Below, piece by piece: positions 1 through 9,397 of a stretch of 64,000 nucleotides of DNA. The notes under the pieces were generated by a model. The model was not told the DNA's origin. It saw only the letters and a list, made by a program, of their open reading frames with translations, and did no database searches. Origin of the DNA: Seminibacterium arietis. GTDB lineage: Bacteria > Pseudomonadota > Gammaproteobacteria > Enterobacterales > Pasteurellaceae. How positions within the stretch are numbered: the stretch's first letter is position 1; each line of letters opens with the position of its first letter. The translations under genes were made by a program, and so were the position numbers. The stretch is taken from NCBI RefSeq assembly GCF_042675725.1, contig NZ_JBHTJN010000004.1, positions 1 to 64,000 of the forward strand. The letters run 5' to 3'.

Positions 1-32
1 CGACACGGTCATCTACTTACAACGCCGTGTCG
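1..32 (-). promoter_or_regulatory. Stem-loop in the 5' leader of a leftward gene beyond the window
   Basis: Bases 1-8 (CGACACGG) pair exactly with 25-32 (CCGTGTCG), giving an 8-bp GC-rich stem with a 16-base loop. It lies just downstream of a strong leftward promoter at 46-73, so it should be near the 5' end of that transcript. The downstream gene is outside the window. Such leaders often precede ribosomal-protein or other highly expressed genes, but that is inference. Confidence 0.45.
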
Positions 33-45
33 TTGTGTGCCCCCC

Positions 46-73
46 ATTATAGTCAATTCTTAATCCTATGCAA
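46..73 (-). promoter_or_regulatory. Sigma-70 promoter, leftward
   Basis: On the minus strand, TTGCAT (68-73) and a perfect TATAAT (46-51) are separated by 16 bases. A G-rich stretch follows, where transcription would begin at about position 39-40. It directs transcription out of the left edge of the window, away from the secretion genes. Confidence 0.55.
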
Positions 74-327
74 CTACTTTTTTACTTTTTTCCAAAAAAA
101 ATTACCAATTGACCAAAATAACATCAAAATAACTATTTCATTACCATTTTATGACCATCCCTCTCACAACATAAAAATCTACTCAAAGAACAAAATTCTC
201 TCAAAACTGACCGCTCTTTACCTTGTTATTATTTAAGTCTTTTTATTTCATAGAAATGTTATGCTTTTCTATCATTAAATAAAATTTTATACTATCATTT
301 CTAAACTATTAACTATTTGGAATGCCT
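74..327. other. AT-rich intergenic region upstream of the tpsB gene
   Basis: About 250 bases of AT-rich DNA separate the leftward promoter from the secretion-pore gene. I see no credible gene. The only open frame (27-236, plus) overlaps the opposite promoter, has no ribosome-binding site and is rich in Phe, Ile and Asn. The region presumably holds the tpsB promoter. TATACT near 288 is a possible -10, but I cannot assign a convincing -35. Confidence 0.4.
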
Positions 328-1995
328 ATGAAATTTATCTATTATTTGGGTTTACTAACAATAGTATCTAATATATCTATAGTACATGCAGGAGACGCAA
401 TAGAAATTGGTCATATTGATAATGAATTCACTCGTTTCCAACAACAATCACAACAAAATTTAAACCAACTACGACAACAAAGTGAACAAATATGGATTAA
501 TCAACATCAATATCAACAAAAAGAAGAGCGCTCTCCTTCTTCATCTTTATCTCAATATTGCTTACCCTATAATGGATTAGATTTTATAGGTATTACTCTA
601 GTTGATGTTTCCTCTCTACACCTTACTAAAAATGACTGTATAAGTGAGAGTAAATTAAATGAAATCAGCAAAAAAATCACTCAACTTTATTTGAAAAAAG
701 GTTATATCCATCACTCATTTCAATTTGAAGAAGATTCTAATGGTAACCTGATTTTACATGTTATTGAAGGAAAAGTAACCGCACTTAGTTCTACTAGTAG
801 TAGGTTGAATTTTACAACTTTAGCACCGCACATGATCAATAAGCCGCTTAATATAAAAGATTTAGATCAATCACTCGATCAAGCGAACAAAATGAAAGGA
901 AGTCACGTTACTGTTGATGTTTTACCTCAAAAAACAGGAGAGATCCACCTTAGCTTCGTTAATCAAGAGAAATCGAAAATCAACGGCTATCTAGGATTCG
1001 ATAACTTTGCCTCCCATCGTCATAAATATTGGCAAATTAGGAGTGGTTTTAATGTTGATAATCCTTTAGGCTTATCTGATACTTTATTTTTGAGCTTATC
1101 TCATACATTAAAGTCAGTTAATACTAATTTTAATCGTTCAGCAACTTTTTTTCATTCAATTCCTTATGGTTACTGGACTCTCAATTCTTATGGTACTCTG
1201 TCTAAATTTAACACTCAAGTTCCACTACAATATCATCGTGCCGAACAGCGCGGTAGCAGTTGGCAAATAGGATTAAAAGTTGATTACACTTTTCATCGAG
1301 GTGAAAATCACATTTCTACAATTTATACACAATTTGAACATTATAGTGCAAAAAATTATTTTCTTGATGCAATGATCGAATTACAAAGTCCGAAATTAAA
1401 CACTGTACTTTTAGGTATCAATCATGCTCAATTATTTCCACGAGGATCTTTATCCTTTGATTTAAATTACGAAAAAGGCTTAACTCAATTAGATATTGAA
1501 AAACGTCATAAAAATCAACCGCACTTATTGCAAGGTAAATTCAATAAATGGAATGGGGAATTACAATTCAATTACTACTATAACTGGTTAGATCATCTCT
1601 TTCATCAAAAACAACGTTTACTCCTACAATATAGCTCAGACAATCTAGTAGGAGTAAAGCAATTCGAACTGCTAGGACGGAATGCGATAAGAGGATTTAA
1701 AAAACTATCAATTTCAGCAGAAAAAAGTGCGGTCTTACAAAATGAAATTAGCATTATTTACACTGATGCAAAATGGCAATTTGAACCATACATTTTAATG
1801 GATATAGGTCTCTCAAAAGCTTCTAGTGGGCAAAGTAGTACTTATAAAGCATTTGCACTAGGTGCTGGATTGAAAGTTAATTTCACTGAAAAATTGACAC
1901 TTAACTTTGAATGGGCAAATGGAAAATTAATACAACCTAATGGACTAAACTCACACGAGAGTAGTATTAATTTACAAACAAACTATCTTTTTTAG
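328..1995 (+). CDS. TpsB-family outer-membrane pore of a two-partner secretion system
   Basis: This is a ShlB/FhaC/HecB-type Omp85-related transporter of 555 residues that should export the TpsA protein encoded next to it. A signal peptide covers the first ~22 residues (ending IVHA). A Gln-rich linker and POTRA-type periplasmic region span about residues 50-215, and a 16-strand beta-barrel follows. Visible family marks are NPLGLSDTL at the start of the barrel, the IRGF motif of the lid loop (FELLGRNAIRGF) and a C-terminal Phe typical of outer-membrane barrels. The ATG at 328 is preferred over the one at 322: GGA at 319-321 gives the usual spacing only to 328, and the upstream ATG overlaps that site. 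Three uptake sequences lie inside the gene, which suggests long residence in this lineage. Confidence 0.9.
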   Translation: MKFIYYLGLLTIVSNISIVHAGDAIEIGHIDNEFTRFQQQSQQNLNQLRQQSEQIWINQHQYQQKEERSPSSSLSQYCLPYNGLDFIGITLVDVSSLHLTKNDCISESKLNEISKKITQLYLKKGYIHHSFQFEEDSNGNLILHVIEGKVTALSSTSSRLNFTTLAPHMINKPLNIKDLDQSLDQANKMKGSHVTVDVLPQKTGEIHLSFVNQEKSKINGYLGFDNFASHRHKYWQIRSGFNVDNPLGLSDTLFLSLSHTLKSVNTNFNRSATFFHSIPYGYWTLNSYGTLSKFNTQVPLQYHRAEQRGSSWQIGLKVDYTFHRGENHISTIYTQFEHYSAKNYFLDAMIELQSPKLNTVLLGINHAQLFPRGSLSFDLNYEKGLTQLDIEKRHKNQPHLLQGKFNKWNGELQFNYYYNWLDHLFHQKQRLLLQYSSDNLVGVKQFELLGRNAIRGFKKLSISAEKSAVLQNEISIIYTDAKWQFEPYILMDIGLSKASSGQSSTYKAFALGAGLKVNFTEKLTLNFEWANGKLIQPNGLNSHESSINLQTNYLF

Positions 1996-2009
1996 TGACT
2001 AAGATCACA
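1994..2009 (+). promoter_or_regulatory. CRP-type binding site upstream of tpsA
   Basis: AGTGACTAAGATCACA matches the CRP core TGTGA-N6-TCACA at nine of ten positions. It starts at the tpsB stop codon, about 145 bases before the tpsA start. It suggests that the exoprotein gene has its own cAMP-responsive promoter. No clear -35/-10 pair was assigned. Confidence 0.45.
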
Positions 2010-2151
2010 TTTTAAAATAAATCTGTGGCTTTTTTATATAACAATATTAGTATGTTAAAGCTCCCTATCGAAGGAGAAAAAATTTAAAGATATTAACACT
2101 GAATTTGATTAATTCTGTGTATTTAATGATTTAATAAAAAGGAATATTATT

Positions 2152-5100
2152 ATGAATAAGCCGCTCACGTTATCCAAAATTGCTATCGCACTATCCTCTA
2201 TATTATACGTTCAAATCAGTCATGCAGACATCCAACCAGCTAACCCAAATACTCAAGTTTCTAAACAAAATAATGTAGAAGTAATCAATATTGCTAAACC
2301 AAGCAATTCTGGATTATCTCACAATCAATATCACAACTATAATGTTGAAAATACAGGAGCTGTTTTAAATAATGCGTTGCAAAACGGTAAGTCTCAACTC
2401 GCCGGCGATGTAAACAAAAATCCTAATTTTGGAAATCAAGCTGCCAATATAATTTTAAATGAAGTCGTTAGTCGCAATCCTTCAACTTTAGCAGGTAAAC
2501 AAGAAGTATTTGGACAAAAAGCTGATTACGTATTAGCTAATCCAAATGGAATTACTTGTGATGGATGTGGTTTTATCAATACAACTAAAGAATCTCTAGT
2601 CGTCGGTCAAGTACAAGTAAAAGATGGCAATTTAAATGGCTATGATGTAAAAGGTAATAATAAATTAGTTACTAAAGGAACAATAACTGGATCACAAAAC
2701 TTAGATCTAATTGCACCTCAGATTCAGGTCAGTGGTGATATCAAATCTGAACATGATATTAACATCATCGAAGGACGTAATAAAATCGAACGAGATGCTC
2801 AAGGTCAATTAAAAATTAAAGTTGTCAGACAAGAAGGACAAGTGTTAGATGGGAAAATAGCAGGTAGTATTCAAGCTGGGCGAATTAGAATTCATTCTAC
2901 TGATGAGCGAGCTACTTTGTCTGTTGCTGGTAGTCATCTAAAAGCAAAAGAAGTTAATGTCACCGCAGGCAATACTACTTTAACTGGTATAGCTTCGAAC
3001 CAATCAAATGAAAAAACTGAAAATAAATCGAACATAAAAAACGTCACCTCACATCAAATTAAAGAAAAAACTACTCAACAATATCAAAAAACGCTAATTG
3101 AAGCAGATAACGTATTTGTCAGTGCGAAAAATAAACTTAACGTTACTGCAACAGACATTAAGGCAAACACCGAAGCAAAACTGGTAGGCAAACAGACTCA
3201 CGTTGGAGCAGAAAAAACAACTAATAACTATTCTATCAAAAACAATCAATCTAAAGGTCTGTGGCATCGCAATGAAACCTTTAACACCAGCAAAGAAAAT
3301 TTACATCGAACCGAAATTACGGCAGATACAGTTAAAGTCATTGCGACTGAAGGAAAATTGACTGGTGAAGCTGTAAAATTAGAAGGAAAAAATATCGGTT
3401 TACAGGGCAAAAATGGTGTTTCTTTGAAGGGAGCAACAGAAACTGCAATAAATAATATAAGTGCAGATATAAAAAATGAGACAGCCACACTCAAAACTGG
3501 ACAAACTAAACAAGAAAAGTCTGTGCAAACTTACATTGCCACTGAATTAAAAGCTGATCAGCAATTAGTCATAAATGGTCAATCAGTAGAGTTAAAAGGA
3601 GTAAAAGGGCAAATTGATGGAGATCTAGTGATTAAAGCTGATGATAAAACCACATTCACTGCAGAAAAAAGTTTTAATCACCACAAAGTTGATGGTGATC
3701 TAAAATACTGGGGAGGATTAGGTGGTTCTAATCAACAATTCTCTGAAGACGACTTAGGCATGCAAAATGGTTCTGATTTTACTATAGCAGGAAAAACTTA
3801 CATTGAATCAGATAAAGGTGTGCAAATTTCAGGTAGCCGAGTAATTTCAGGAAAAGAGGCTATTGTGAAAGCGGTAAATGGCAATTTAAATATTGATGCG
3901 GTAAATGTAGAAAATAAAACCATAGAAAATAATCGTCAAGGCACTATTTTTAATATTACTAAAGCACGCTCAGAAAAATTTAGTCAAAAACTAACCGCTC
4001 AAGGTTCAACTCTTCATTCAGAATCTAACTTAAAATTAACAGTAGATAAGGATATTAATGTTATTGGTAGTTCTCTTAAAACAGCTGGATTATTGGATGT
4101 AGTTTCGCTAAAAAACGGCAAAATAAACCTTTTAGGAGCAGAAAACACAGAAACTCACAAATCCTCTTCTTATAGTTTTAATTTCAGTGCCAAAGCAGAA
4201 AAACCAGATATTAAAGTGAATAAAGAAGCTTTAATTGGTAGTGCCGTTGATACTATTTCTAAGCTAGTTGATGGTAAACTTGATGGCAAAGGCGTTGGTA
4301 CTGCTGTTTTTGACAACGTCAAAAAGAATGTATCAATTTCGGGTAAAGCAGGTGTTGGATTACATATCCATGACAATCAAGAAGAAACACAATCAACTAC
4401 TCACTCTGCATCAACTCTAAATGGAAAAAATATCCACTTAAAAGCTGATACTGTAACCGTTAGTGGTAGCAAAATTAATGCCACAAATAATGTAAAAGTT
4501 GATGCTAAAAAAGTTGATGAGTTAGCACAATATGATAAAGCTCGCAATACAGAAGCTAACACCAAAGCTAATTTAACATTAGATATAGAGGTTAAACCAG
4601 ACGCTGTCTCTGGCAAAGTTGGCATAGGAGTAAACTATACCAATTCCAATACAAACACAAGTACAGCTCAACGCAGTCAAATTAAGGCTGGTAACAATAT
4701 TCATATCAATGCTGATAAATTGAATGTCAAAGGTTCCAATCTTGAAGCTGGTAACCAACTAGTAGAAAATGTTAAAGAAATAAATCATAGTGCAGCTAAA
4801 AATAGCGTTACTACTAACGTACAGAATGTTAATACAGAAGTAAGTGTAGGTGCTGGAATTAATACTGCTAAAGCTGTGAACAGCAATATTGCAATAAAAT
4901 CTAATGGTGGATACGACAACACCGTAGAAGAAAAATCTGTTGTCAGTCATATTACTGCAAAAAATGGAATTATAAGTAATAGTAAAGTACTATCTGATGA
5001 AGGGACAAAATATCAATCAAATAAAGATATTGTTGTTACGGCTGAAAAATATGATGCAAAATCTGCTCAAAATACAGTACAGAAAGATAAGTTAACAGCA

Positions 5101-6450
5101 GGAGCAGAAGTTAATGTCAGTGCAAACACCGCAGATTTTACTACTGTTAATATCAATGTAGACACTAAAGCTAATCTACAAAAAGCTAGTTCAAATTCGG
5201 TTAAATCTGAAAAAACCAACATCAAAGGTAATAACATTAAAATCCATACCAAAGATTTACGTAGCCAAGCAGATATTACAGCAGAAAAAAGTCTAAATGT
5301 TAAAGCAAAAAATGCTAAATTTATTCAGTCTACTGATTCTGAATCTAAAACATCTGGTGGATTTGAACTTGGTGTTGGTGTGGGTGCTATTGTTGTACCT
5401 AGTGCAACTGTTGCTATCCCATCAGTAAGTGTAAAAGCTAAAGCAAATGGAGGTCAAAGCAAAAATACTCAAGCGGTAAGTTCTACATTAAAAGGTGGTG
5501 ATGTTACTATAAAAATAGAAAATAAACTAGCACTACAAGGTACCAATATTGCTGCTAAAAATAATGTTGGTGTATCTGCAAAACAACTCTCTATTACAGC
5601 TACAGAAAACCACAGTAAAGCATTAGAGATCGGTGGTGGTGTAGCCGTTAAAGTCGGAGCAAAAGCCTCTGATCTAGCTCCGAATATAGATTTCAATGTA
5701 AAACATGAAGATAGTGTTCAACACGATAAAGTGAATATTAAAGGTAATCAAGTTACTCTTAGTGGCGATCAAAGTGCGGTGCTTTCTGGCGTAAAATCTG
5801 AAAGTAACAAGTTAACATTGAATGTTAAACACGGAGCTGTGGAATTGCTTTCACCGCAAAACCAAACAAATAAGACTAATATTGGTGCGAATCTATCACT
5901 CAACGGTGGCTTATCATCAGCGATGTGGTTAGTAAAAGGAGGTTCTGCGGGGGCGAATTTAGAAATAGTGCGAAATCAAAATCATGCAACTACAGAACTT
6001 CATGCTAAAAACACTGAACTTAATGTTAATGGCAATGCAATAATGCAAGGTGCTAGCGTTGATAGTGAGAAACTTACTAACAACATTAAAGGGATAACGC
6101 ATATTGTGGATGTAACTGATAAAGTCAGTGAGACAACCGCAAAAATATCCGCTAATGGTAGTGGGATTATTAATGCTTACACGCCAGAAAACTGGAAAGA
6201 AAATGCGAAAAAAGACTGGGATAACGGTACAATTGCTGGTGTTTTAGGTAAAGCAGATTTCACTGTAGCACTAAAACGTGGTAATACATTAACTCATGGA
6301 GGAATTAATCCAAAAGCCCCAGAAACTACTAATAAGCTTTCTGTTAATGCAACAGGCAGTTTGACAACCGATCCTAAAACTATTTATAAACAATTAAAAG
6401 AGGCTGTCGTAGAAAAAAAACTACCTTTTACATTACATATTGAAAAATAA
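2152..6450 (+). CDS. TpsA-family filamentous-haemagglutinin-like exoprotein
   Basis: This 1432-residue secreted protein is the likely cargo of the TpsB pore encoded 156 bases upstream. A signal peptide ends at about residue 25 (SHA). The TPS domain (about 26-270) shows the family motifs VINIAKP, NPNFGNQAANIILNEV and NPNGI (130-134), followed by an unusual CDGC (136-139). The rest is a repetitive beta-helix with many Asn/Lys/Val-rich turns of the FHA type. The C-terminal ~90 residues differ in character (tryptophans in NWKENAKKDW). There is no VENN pretoxin motif and no small immunity gene downstream, so it looks like an adhesin or haemagglutinin rather than a contact-dependent inhibition toxin. 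A GGAA lies eight bases before the ATG. Only one uptake sequence (5772) occurs in 4.3 kb. The exact binding activity cannot be read from sequence. Confidence 0.85.
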   Translation: MNKPLTLSKIAIALSSILYVQISHADIQPANPNTQVSKQNNVEVINIAKPSNSGLSHNQYHNYNVENTGAVLNNALQNGKSQLAGDVNKNPNFGNQAANIILNEVVSRNPSTLAGKQEVFGQKADYVLANPNGITCDGCGFINTTKESLVVGQVQVKDGNLNGYDVKGNNKLVTKGTITGSQNLDLIAPQIQVSGDIKSEHDINIIEGRNKIERDAQGQLKIKVVRQEGQVLDGKIAGSIQAGRIRIHSTDERATLSVAGSHLKAKEVNVTAGNTTLTGIASNQSNEKTENKSNIKNVTSHQIKEKTTQQYQKTLIEADNVFVSAKNKLNVTATDIKANTEAKLVGKQTHVGAEKTTNNYSIKNNQSKGLWHRNETFNTSKENLHRTEITADTVKVIATEGKLTGEAVKLEGKNIGLQGKNGVSLKGATETAINNISADIKNETATLKTGQTKQEKSVQTYIATELKADQQLVINGQSVELKGVKGQIDGDLVIKADDKTTFTAEKSFNHHKVDGDLKYWGGLGGSNQQFSEDDLGMQNGSDFTIAGKTYIESDKGVQISGSRVISGKEAIVKAVNGNLNIDAVNVENKTIENNRQGTIFNITKARSEKFSQKLTAQGSTLHSESNLKLTVDKDINVIGSSLKTAGLLDVVSLKNGKINLLGAENTETHKSSSYSFNFSAKAEKPDIKVNKEALIGSAVDTISKLVDGKLDGKGVGTAVFDNVKKNVSISGKAGVGLHIHDNQEETQSTTHSASTLNGKNIHLKADTVTVSGSKINATNNVKVDAKKVDELAQYDKARNTEANTKANLTLDIEVKPDAVSGKVGIGVNYTNSNTNTSTAQRSQIKAGNNIHINADKLNVKGSNLEAGNQLVENVKEINHSAAKNSVTTNVQNVNTEVSVGAGINTAKAVNSNIAIKSNGGYDNTVEEKSVVSHITAKNGIISNSKVLSDEGTKYQSNKDIVVTAEKYDAKSAQNTVQKDKLTAGAEVNVSANTADFTTVNINVDTKANLQKASSNSVKSEKTNIKGNNIKIHTKDLRSQADITAEKSLNVKAKNAKFIQSTDSESKTSGGFELGVGVGAIVVPSATVAIPSVSVKAKANGGQSKNTQAVSSTLKGGDVTIKIENKLALQGTNIAAKNNVGVSAKQLSITATENHSKALEIGGGVAVKVGAKASDLAPNIDFNVKHEDSVQHDKVNIKGNQVTLSGDQSAVLSGVKSESNKLTLNVKHGAVELLSPQNQTNKTNIGANLSLNGGLSSAMWLVKGGSAGANLEIVRNQNHATTELHAKNTELNVNGNAIMQGASVDSEKLTNNIKGITHIVDVTDKVSETTAKISANGSGIINAYTPENWKENAKKDWDNGTIAGVLGKADFTVALKRGNTLTHGGINPKAPETTNKLSVNATGSLTTDPKTIYKQLKEAVVEKKLPFTLHIEK

Positions 6451-6464
6451 TTGATAAAAATTCA

Positions 6465-6496
6465 GATCGCATTTTATTACTTTATAAAGTGCGATC
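6465..6496 (+). terminator. Weak stem-loop after tpsA
   Basis: GATCGCA (6465-6471) pairs with TGCGATC (6490-6496) shortly after the tpsA stop codon. No U-run follows, so termination would be weak or factor-dependent. The rest of the gap to 6657 is AT-rich and should hold the asparaginase promoter. Confidence 0.4.
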
Positions 6497-6657
6497 ACTT
6501 CCATTCAAAACCCATTAATGTTTTACAATATTAAAAAGGGGGACATTTAAAAAGAAACGAAATTGCCGAATATTACTACAATATCTCATTTTAAAATCGA
6601 GCTTTTCATATCAAAATTTGATGCTTTCAAAAATATCAATATATTTTAGGAGTTATT

Positions 6658-7707
6658 ATGAAATTAACAAAAATCGCTTCACTTGCATTATTGACTTTCG
6701 GTTCAATAACCGCTCAAGCAGAACAATTACCAAATATCACTATTTTAGCCACTGGTGGGACGATTGCTGGTAGCACAGAAACTACTGCAAAAGCTCATTA
6801 TACCGCTGGAGTATTAGCAGTTGATGCCTTAATCGAAGCTGTACCTGAAATGAAAGCAATCGCTAACATTACAGGAAAACAAATTGTTAACATCGGTTCA
6901 CAAGATATGAACGATCAAGTTTGGTTGACTTTAGCAAAAGACATTAATAATCAATGTAAAAACACTGACGGTTTTGTGATTACTCACGGAACTGATACTA
7001 TGGAAGAAACAGCCTATTTTTTAAACATAACAGCAAAATGTAAAAAACCTATTGTTTTAGTGGGTGCAATGCGTCCAGCTACAGAAAAATCAGCTGACGG
7101 TCCACTAAATCTATATAATGCTGTCTTAGTTGCAAAAGACCAAAAATCTCATAACAGAGGAGTGTTAGTGACAATGAATAATGAGATTTTAGGTGCTCGT
7201 GATGTAACTAAAATCAGCACAACAGCAATTCAATCCTTCGTTGCTGCAAATTTTGGTCCTTTAGGCGTTGTCTATAATGACAAAGTCAACTATGACCACT
7301 CTAGCGAAACTAAACATACTGTAAATAGTGAGTTTAATGTAGACAATATAAAAGAATTACCTAAAGTTGGAATTATCTATGCCTACTCTAACATGCCAAC
7401 TGAACCTCTCCATGCTCTACTTGATGCAGGTTATCAAGGAATTGTTGTAGCGGGCGTGGGAAATGGTAATTTAAATGCTGAAAATTTAGCAATACTAGAG
7501 CAAGCAGCTAAAAAAGGTATTGCTGTTGTTCGATCATCTCGTGTTGGAAAAGGATTTACAACTCGCAATGCAGAACTAGATGATAATAAATATGGATTTG
7601 TTGCCTCAGGTACATTAAACCCACAAAAATCACGTATATTGTTACAGTTGGCTTTAACTAAAACAAAAGATCCGCTTGTTATTCAAGAAATGTTTGATAA
7701 TTACTAA
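6658..7707 (+). CDS. ansB: Type II L-asparaginase, periplasmic
   Basis: It hydrolyses L-asparagine to aspartate and ammonia in the periplasm. The 349 residues begin with a signal peptide (to about 22, TAQA). Both asparaginase signatures are intact: ATGGTIAGS at 31-39 with the nucleophile-type Thr35, and THGTDTMEET at 109-118 with Thr112 and Asp113. Tyr48 and the Lys in GARDVTK fill the other catalytic positions of the E. coli AnsB family. Cys100 and Cys128 correspond to its single disulfide. A clear AGGAG precedes the ATG. It stands alone, bounded by stem-loops. E. coli ansB is activated by FNR and CRP. I do not see a consensus site for either here. Confidence 0.95.
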   Translation: MKLTKIASLALLTFGSITAQAEQLPNITILATGGTIAGSTETTAKAHYTAGVLAVDALIEAVPEMKAIANITGKQIVNIGSQDMNDQVWLTLAKDINNQCKNTDGFVITHGTDTMEETAYFLNITAKCKKPIVLVGAMRPATEKSADGPLNLYNAVLVAKDQKSHNRGVLVTMNNEILGARDVTKISTTAIQSFVAANFGPLGVVYNDKVNYDHSSETKHTVNSEFNVDNIKELPKVGIIYAYSNMPTEPLHALLDAGYQGIVVAGVGNGNLNAENLAILEQAAKKGIAVVRSSRVGKGFTTRNAELDDNKYGFVASGTLNPQKSRILLQLALTKTKDPLVIQEMFDNY

Positions 7708-7720
7708 CTAGCTATACAAA

Positions 7721-7754
7721 AAATCGGCTACACAATCAAATGAGTAGCCGATTT
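7721..7754. terminator. Bidirectional terminator between ansB and the YdgA-like gene
   Basis: AAATCGGCTAC (7721-7731) and GTAGCCGATTT (7744-7754) form an 11-bp perfect stem with a 12-base loop. It lies between two converging genes, and AT-rich flanks on both sides suit termination in either direction. Confidence 0.75.
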
Positions 7755-7796
7755 ATGTTGTCTATTTTTTATTCGCATTTGCTATCAATGTTCACT

Positions 7797-9212
7797 TCAG
7801 TGATAACTACTTAGCAACATTCCCAATAAAAACACACCCATTTTTATATCTTCATTACTAATTCTTTGCTGATTAAAATACAACTGGTTATTTTCAAATT
7901 TTAGATTAATTTGGTATTTATTTCGCTCTTTATCGAAAATACCAATACTTGTTTGATACATTGCTAAATTTTTCCGCACTTGAGCATTTGCTTTTTCACG
8001 AGATTTTCCTTTGCTTACTTCATATGCAGTTAAAAACTCAACTAAAGCTTCGTGATCTAGTTGCAAATCAAAGTTAAAATGCGTAAAAATCTGAAACAGA
8101 TTGTGTTGAATATTGGGTAATTTTAAAAAATCTTTCAACAATTCAGCACTTATATTTGATTCTAACATACCCTTTCCATTCTCTACTACTAAGGGTTGTA
8201 ATACAAAGTGCGGTGTATTTTGCAAGATTTTTTCTACTGCATATTTTACAACTTGATTATCAATCTGATTTTTTCCATACTTTTTGTATTCTGCAACAAG
8301 CTGATTGACACTTTCACCATCTAAATGCTTTAACCCCAATTTAATTTTTACTTTGCCTAAATCTAAATTATTTAGATTAACTTCATCAACATAGTTATCT
8401 ATTATAATATCAATAAAGTCTTTTTCTTGTTCATTCTCTTTGGCGATAAAATGCAAATCATGATTTTCATACTCAATAATTGAATTGCCGCTAATCAGAG
8501 AACCATATTCTGTTTTTACATAGGCTTCATTCAACCAAGTATGACTCAAATTTTGATTAAATGAAAATGAACTCTTACCTTTAGTATTTACTAACGTCAT
8601 ATCATAATTAGGAATAACATGCTCATTTCCATTTGAATTTTGTTTAAATGTTAATTTTGCTAATGGCATATCAATTTCAAATTTTGCAACGTTATTTTTA
8701 TCAATTTCAAAATGTTGAATAAAATTAAACTCTCCTTCAATTTGCTCTAACTTAGCAACAAAATCAGACTCTATTTTCCCTTGCATATTTTGTAAATAAC
8801 AAACACTAAAGTCCATTTTTAGTGGATTATTTTTTTCATTTTTAAACCATTTTTTAGTTTGTTCATTTTCTGCCACATAAGTCGTACCGCTTAATAAATT
8901 AAAGGAAAAATTATTTAAAGTAATAGGACCATGATAAACTTTTCCTGTAAAAGGAATATCATAAGATTGACTTTCACCATCAATATTAATATGCAAATTA
9001 TATTTTATTTCTGAACTAAATATCCCACGTTCAATATTAGCATTCGTTAATTCAAGATCGAACATAGGCGTGAAGGATGAAGATAATAATTTATTCACTT
9101 GTTCAACACGTTGCTGAAATCCGTTTTCTAGCTGCTTACCAATATACCAGCTCCCTCCTGTGTAAACGCCTATTGAAGCAATAATCACCGCAATTACAGT
9201 TGTTTTTTTCAT
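7797..9212 (-). CDS. DUF945 family protein (YdgA-like)
   Basis: This 471-residue protein has one N-terminal membrane anchor or signal segment (about residues 5-27) and a long exported region. The start, with a hydrophobic stretch followed by WYIGKQLENGFQ, and the YHGPITL segment are typical of the E. coli YdgA (DUF945) family, which is close to this length. The biochemical function of the family is not firmly established. Family members are inner-membrane-anchored periplasmic proteins. It is a single gene between a convergent terminator and the start region of the rsx operon. It carries one uptake sequence at 8206-8214. Confidence 0.75.
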   Translation of the reverse strand: MKKTTVIAVIIASIGVYTGGSWYIGKQLENGFQQRVEQVNKLLSSSFTPMFDLELTNANIERGIFSSEIKYNLHINIDGESQSYDIPFTGKVYHGPITLNNFSFNLLSGTTYVAENEQTKKWFKNEKNNPLKMDFSVCYLQNMQGKIESDFVAKLEQIEGEFNFIQHFEIDKNNVAKFEIDMPLAKLTFKQNSNGNEHVIPNYDMTLVNTKGKSSFSFNQNLSHTWLNEAYVKTEYGSLISGNSIIEYENHDLHFIAKENEQEKDFIDIIIDNYVDEVNLNNLDLGKVKIKLGLKHLDGESVNQLVAEYKKYGKNQIDNQVVKYAVEKILQNTPHFVLQPLVVENGKGMLESNISAELLKDFLKLPNIQHNLFQIFTHFNFDLQLDHEALVEFLTAYEVSKGKSREKANAQVRKNLAMYQTSIGIFDKERNKYQINLKFENNQLYFNQQRISNEDIKMGVFLLGMLLSSYH

Positions 9213-9290
9213 TATTTTTCCTTTTTATCCTGTAAAGAAACTTTAGTTAAATTAGCATAATTCTTATTAGTTAGATAGAGATAGACACAG

Positions 9291-9299
9291 AAGTGCGGT
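9291..9299 (+). repeat. DNA uptake signal sequence (representative copy)
   Basis: This is a perfect AAGTGCGGT followed by two AT-rich tracts at the spacing of the extended H. influenzae uptake sequence. Other perfect cores, in either orientation, start at 778, 1518, 1725, 5772, 8206, 13526, 16184, 16719, 17194, 19813, 21076, 23000, 27723, 28609, 29711, 30047, 31013, 31417, 32472, 33966, 34336, 39231, 39730, 43018, 45815, 46198, 46794, 46850, 46866, 48768, 52168, 52492, 52671, 53995, 54012, 55078, 58460, 58476, 62359, 62386 and 63581. Copies were found by eye, so a few may be missing. Confidence 0.9.
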
Positions 9300-9397
9300 C
9301 AATTTATACAAAAATTTTTCTGTGTAAAAATTTTTTATTGTCCTGATTAGCAGAAATAGAGATAATATGGAGTTTGTTCAAATTGGCAAAAAAACTT

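Noticed and set aside
27..236. Possible small gene of 69 codons on the plus strand at the left edge
   Set aside because: It overlaps a strong promoter reading the other way, has no ribosome-binding site, and its translation is a low-complexity mix of Phe, Ile, Asn and Lys.
2152..6450. Contact-dependent growth inhibition (CdiA-like) interpretation of the exoprotein
   Set aside because: There is no VENN or equivalent pretoxin motif, the C-terminus is short, and no small immunity gene follows before asparaginase.
6620..6632. FNR site upstream of ansB
   Set aside because: The palindrome reads ATCAA...TTGAT, the reverse arrangement of the FNR consensus TTGAT-N4-ATCAA, so it does not match.
9374..9397. 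TTG start giving an N-terminal extension of RsxA
   Set aside because: Family members begin at the MTDYIL position, and the GGAG before the TTG is only one base away from it, too close to act as its ribosome-binding site.
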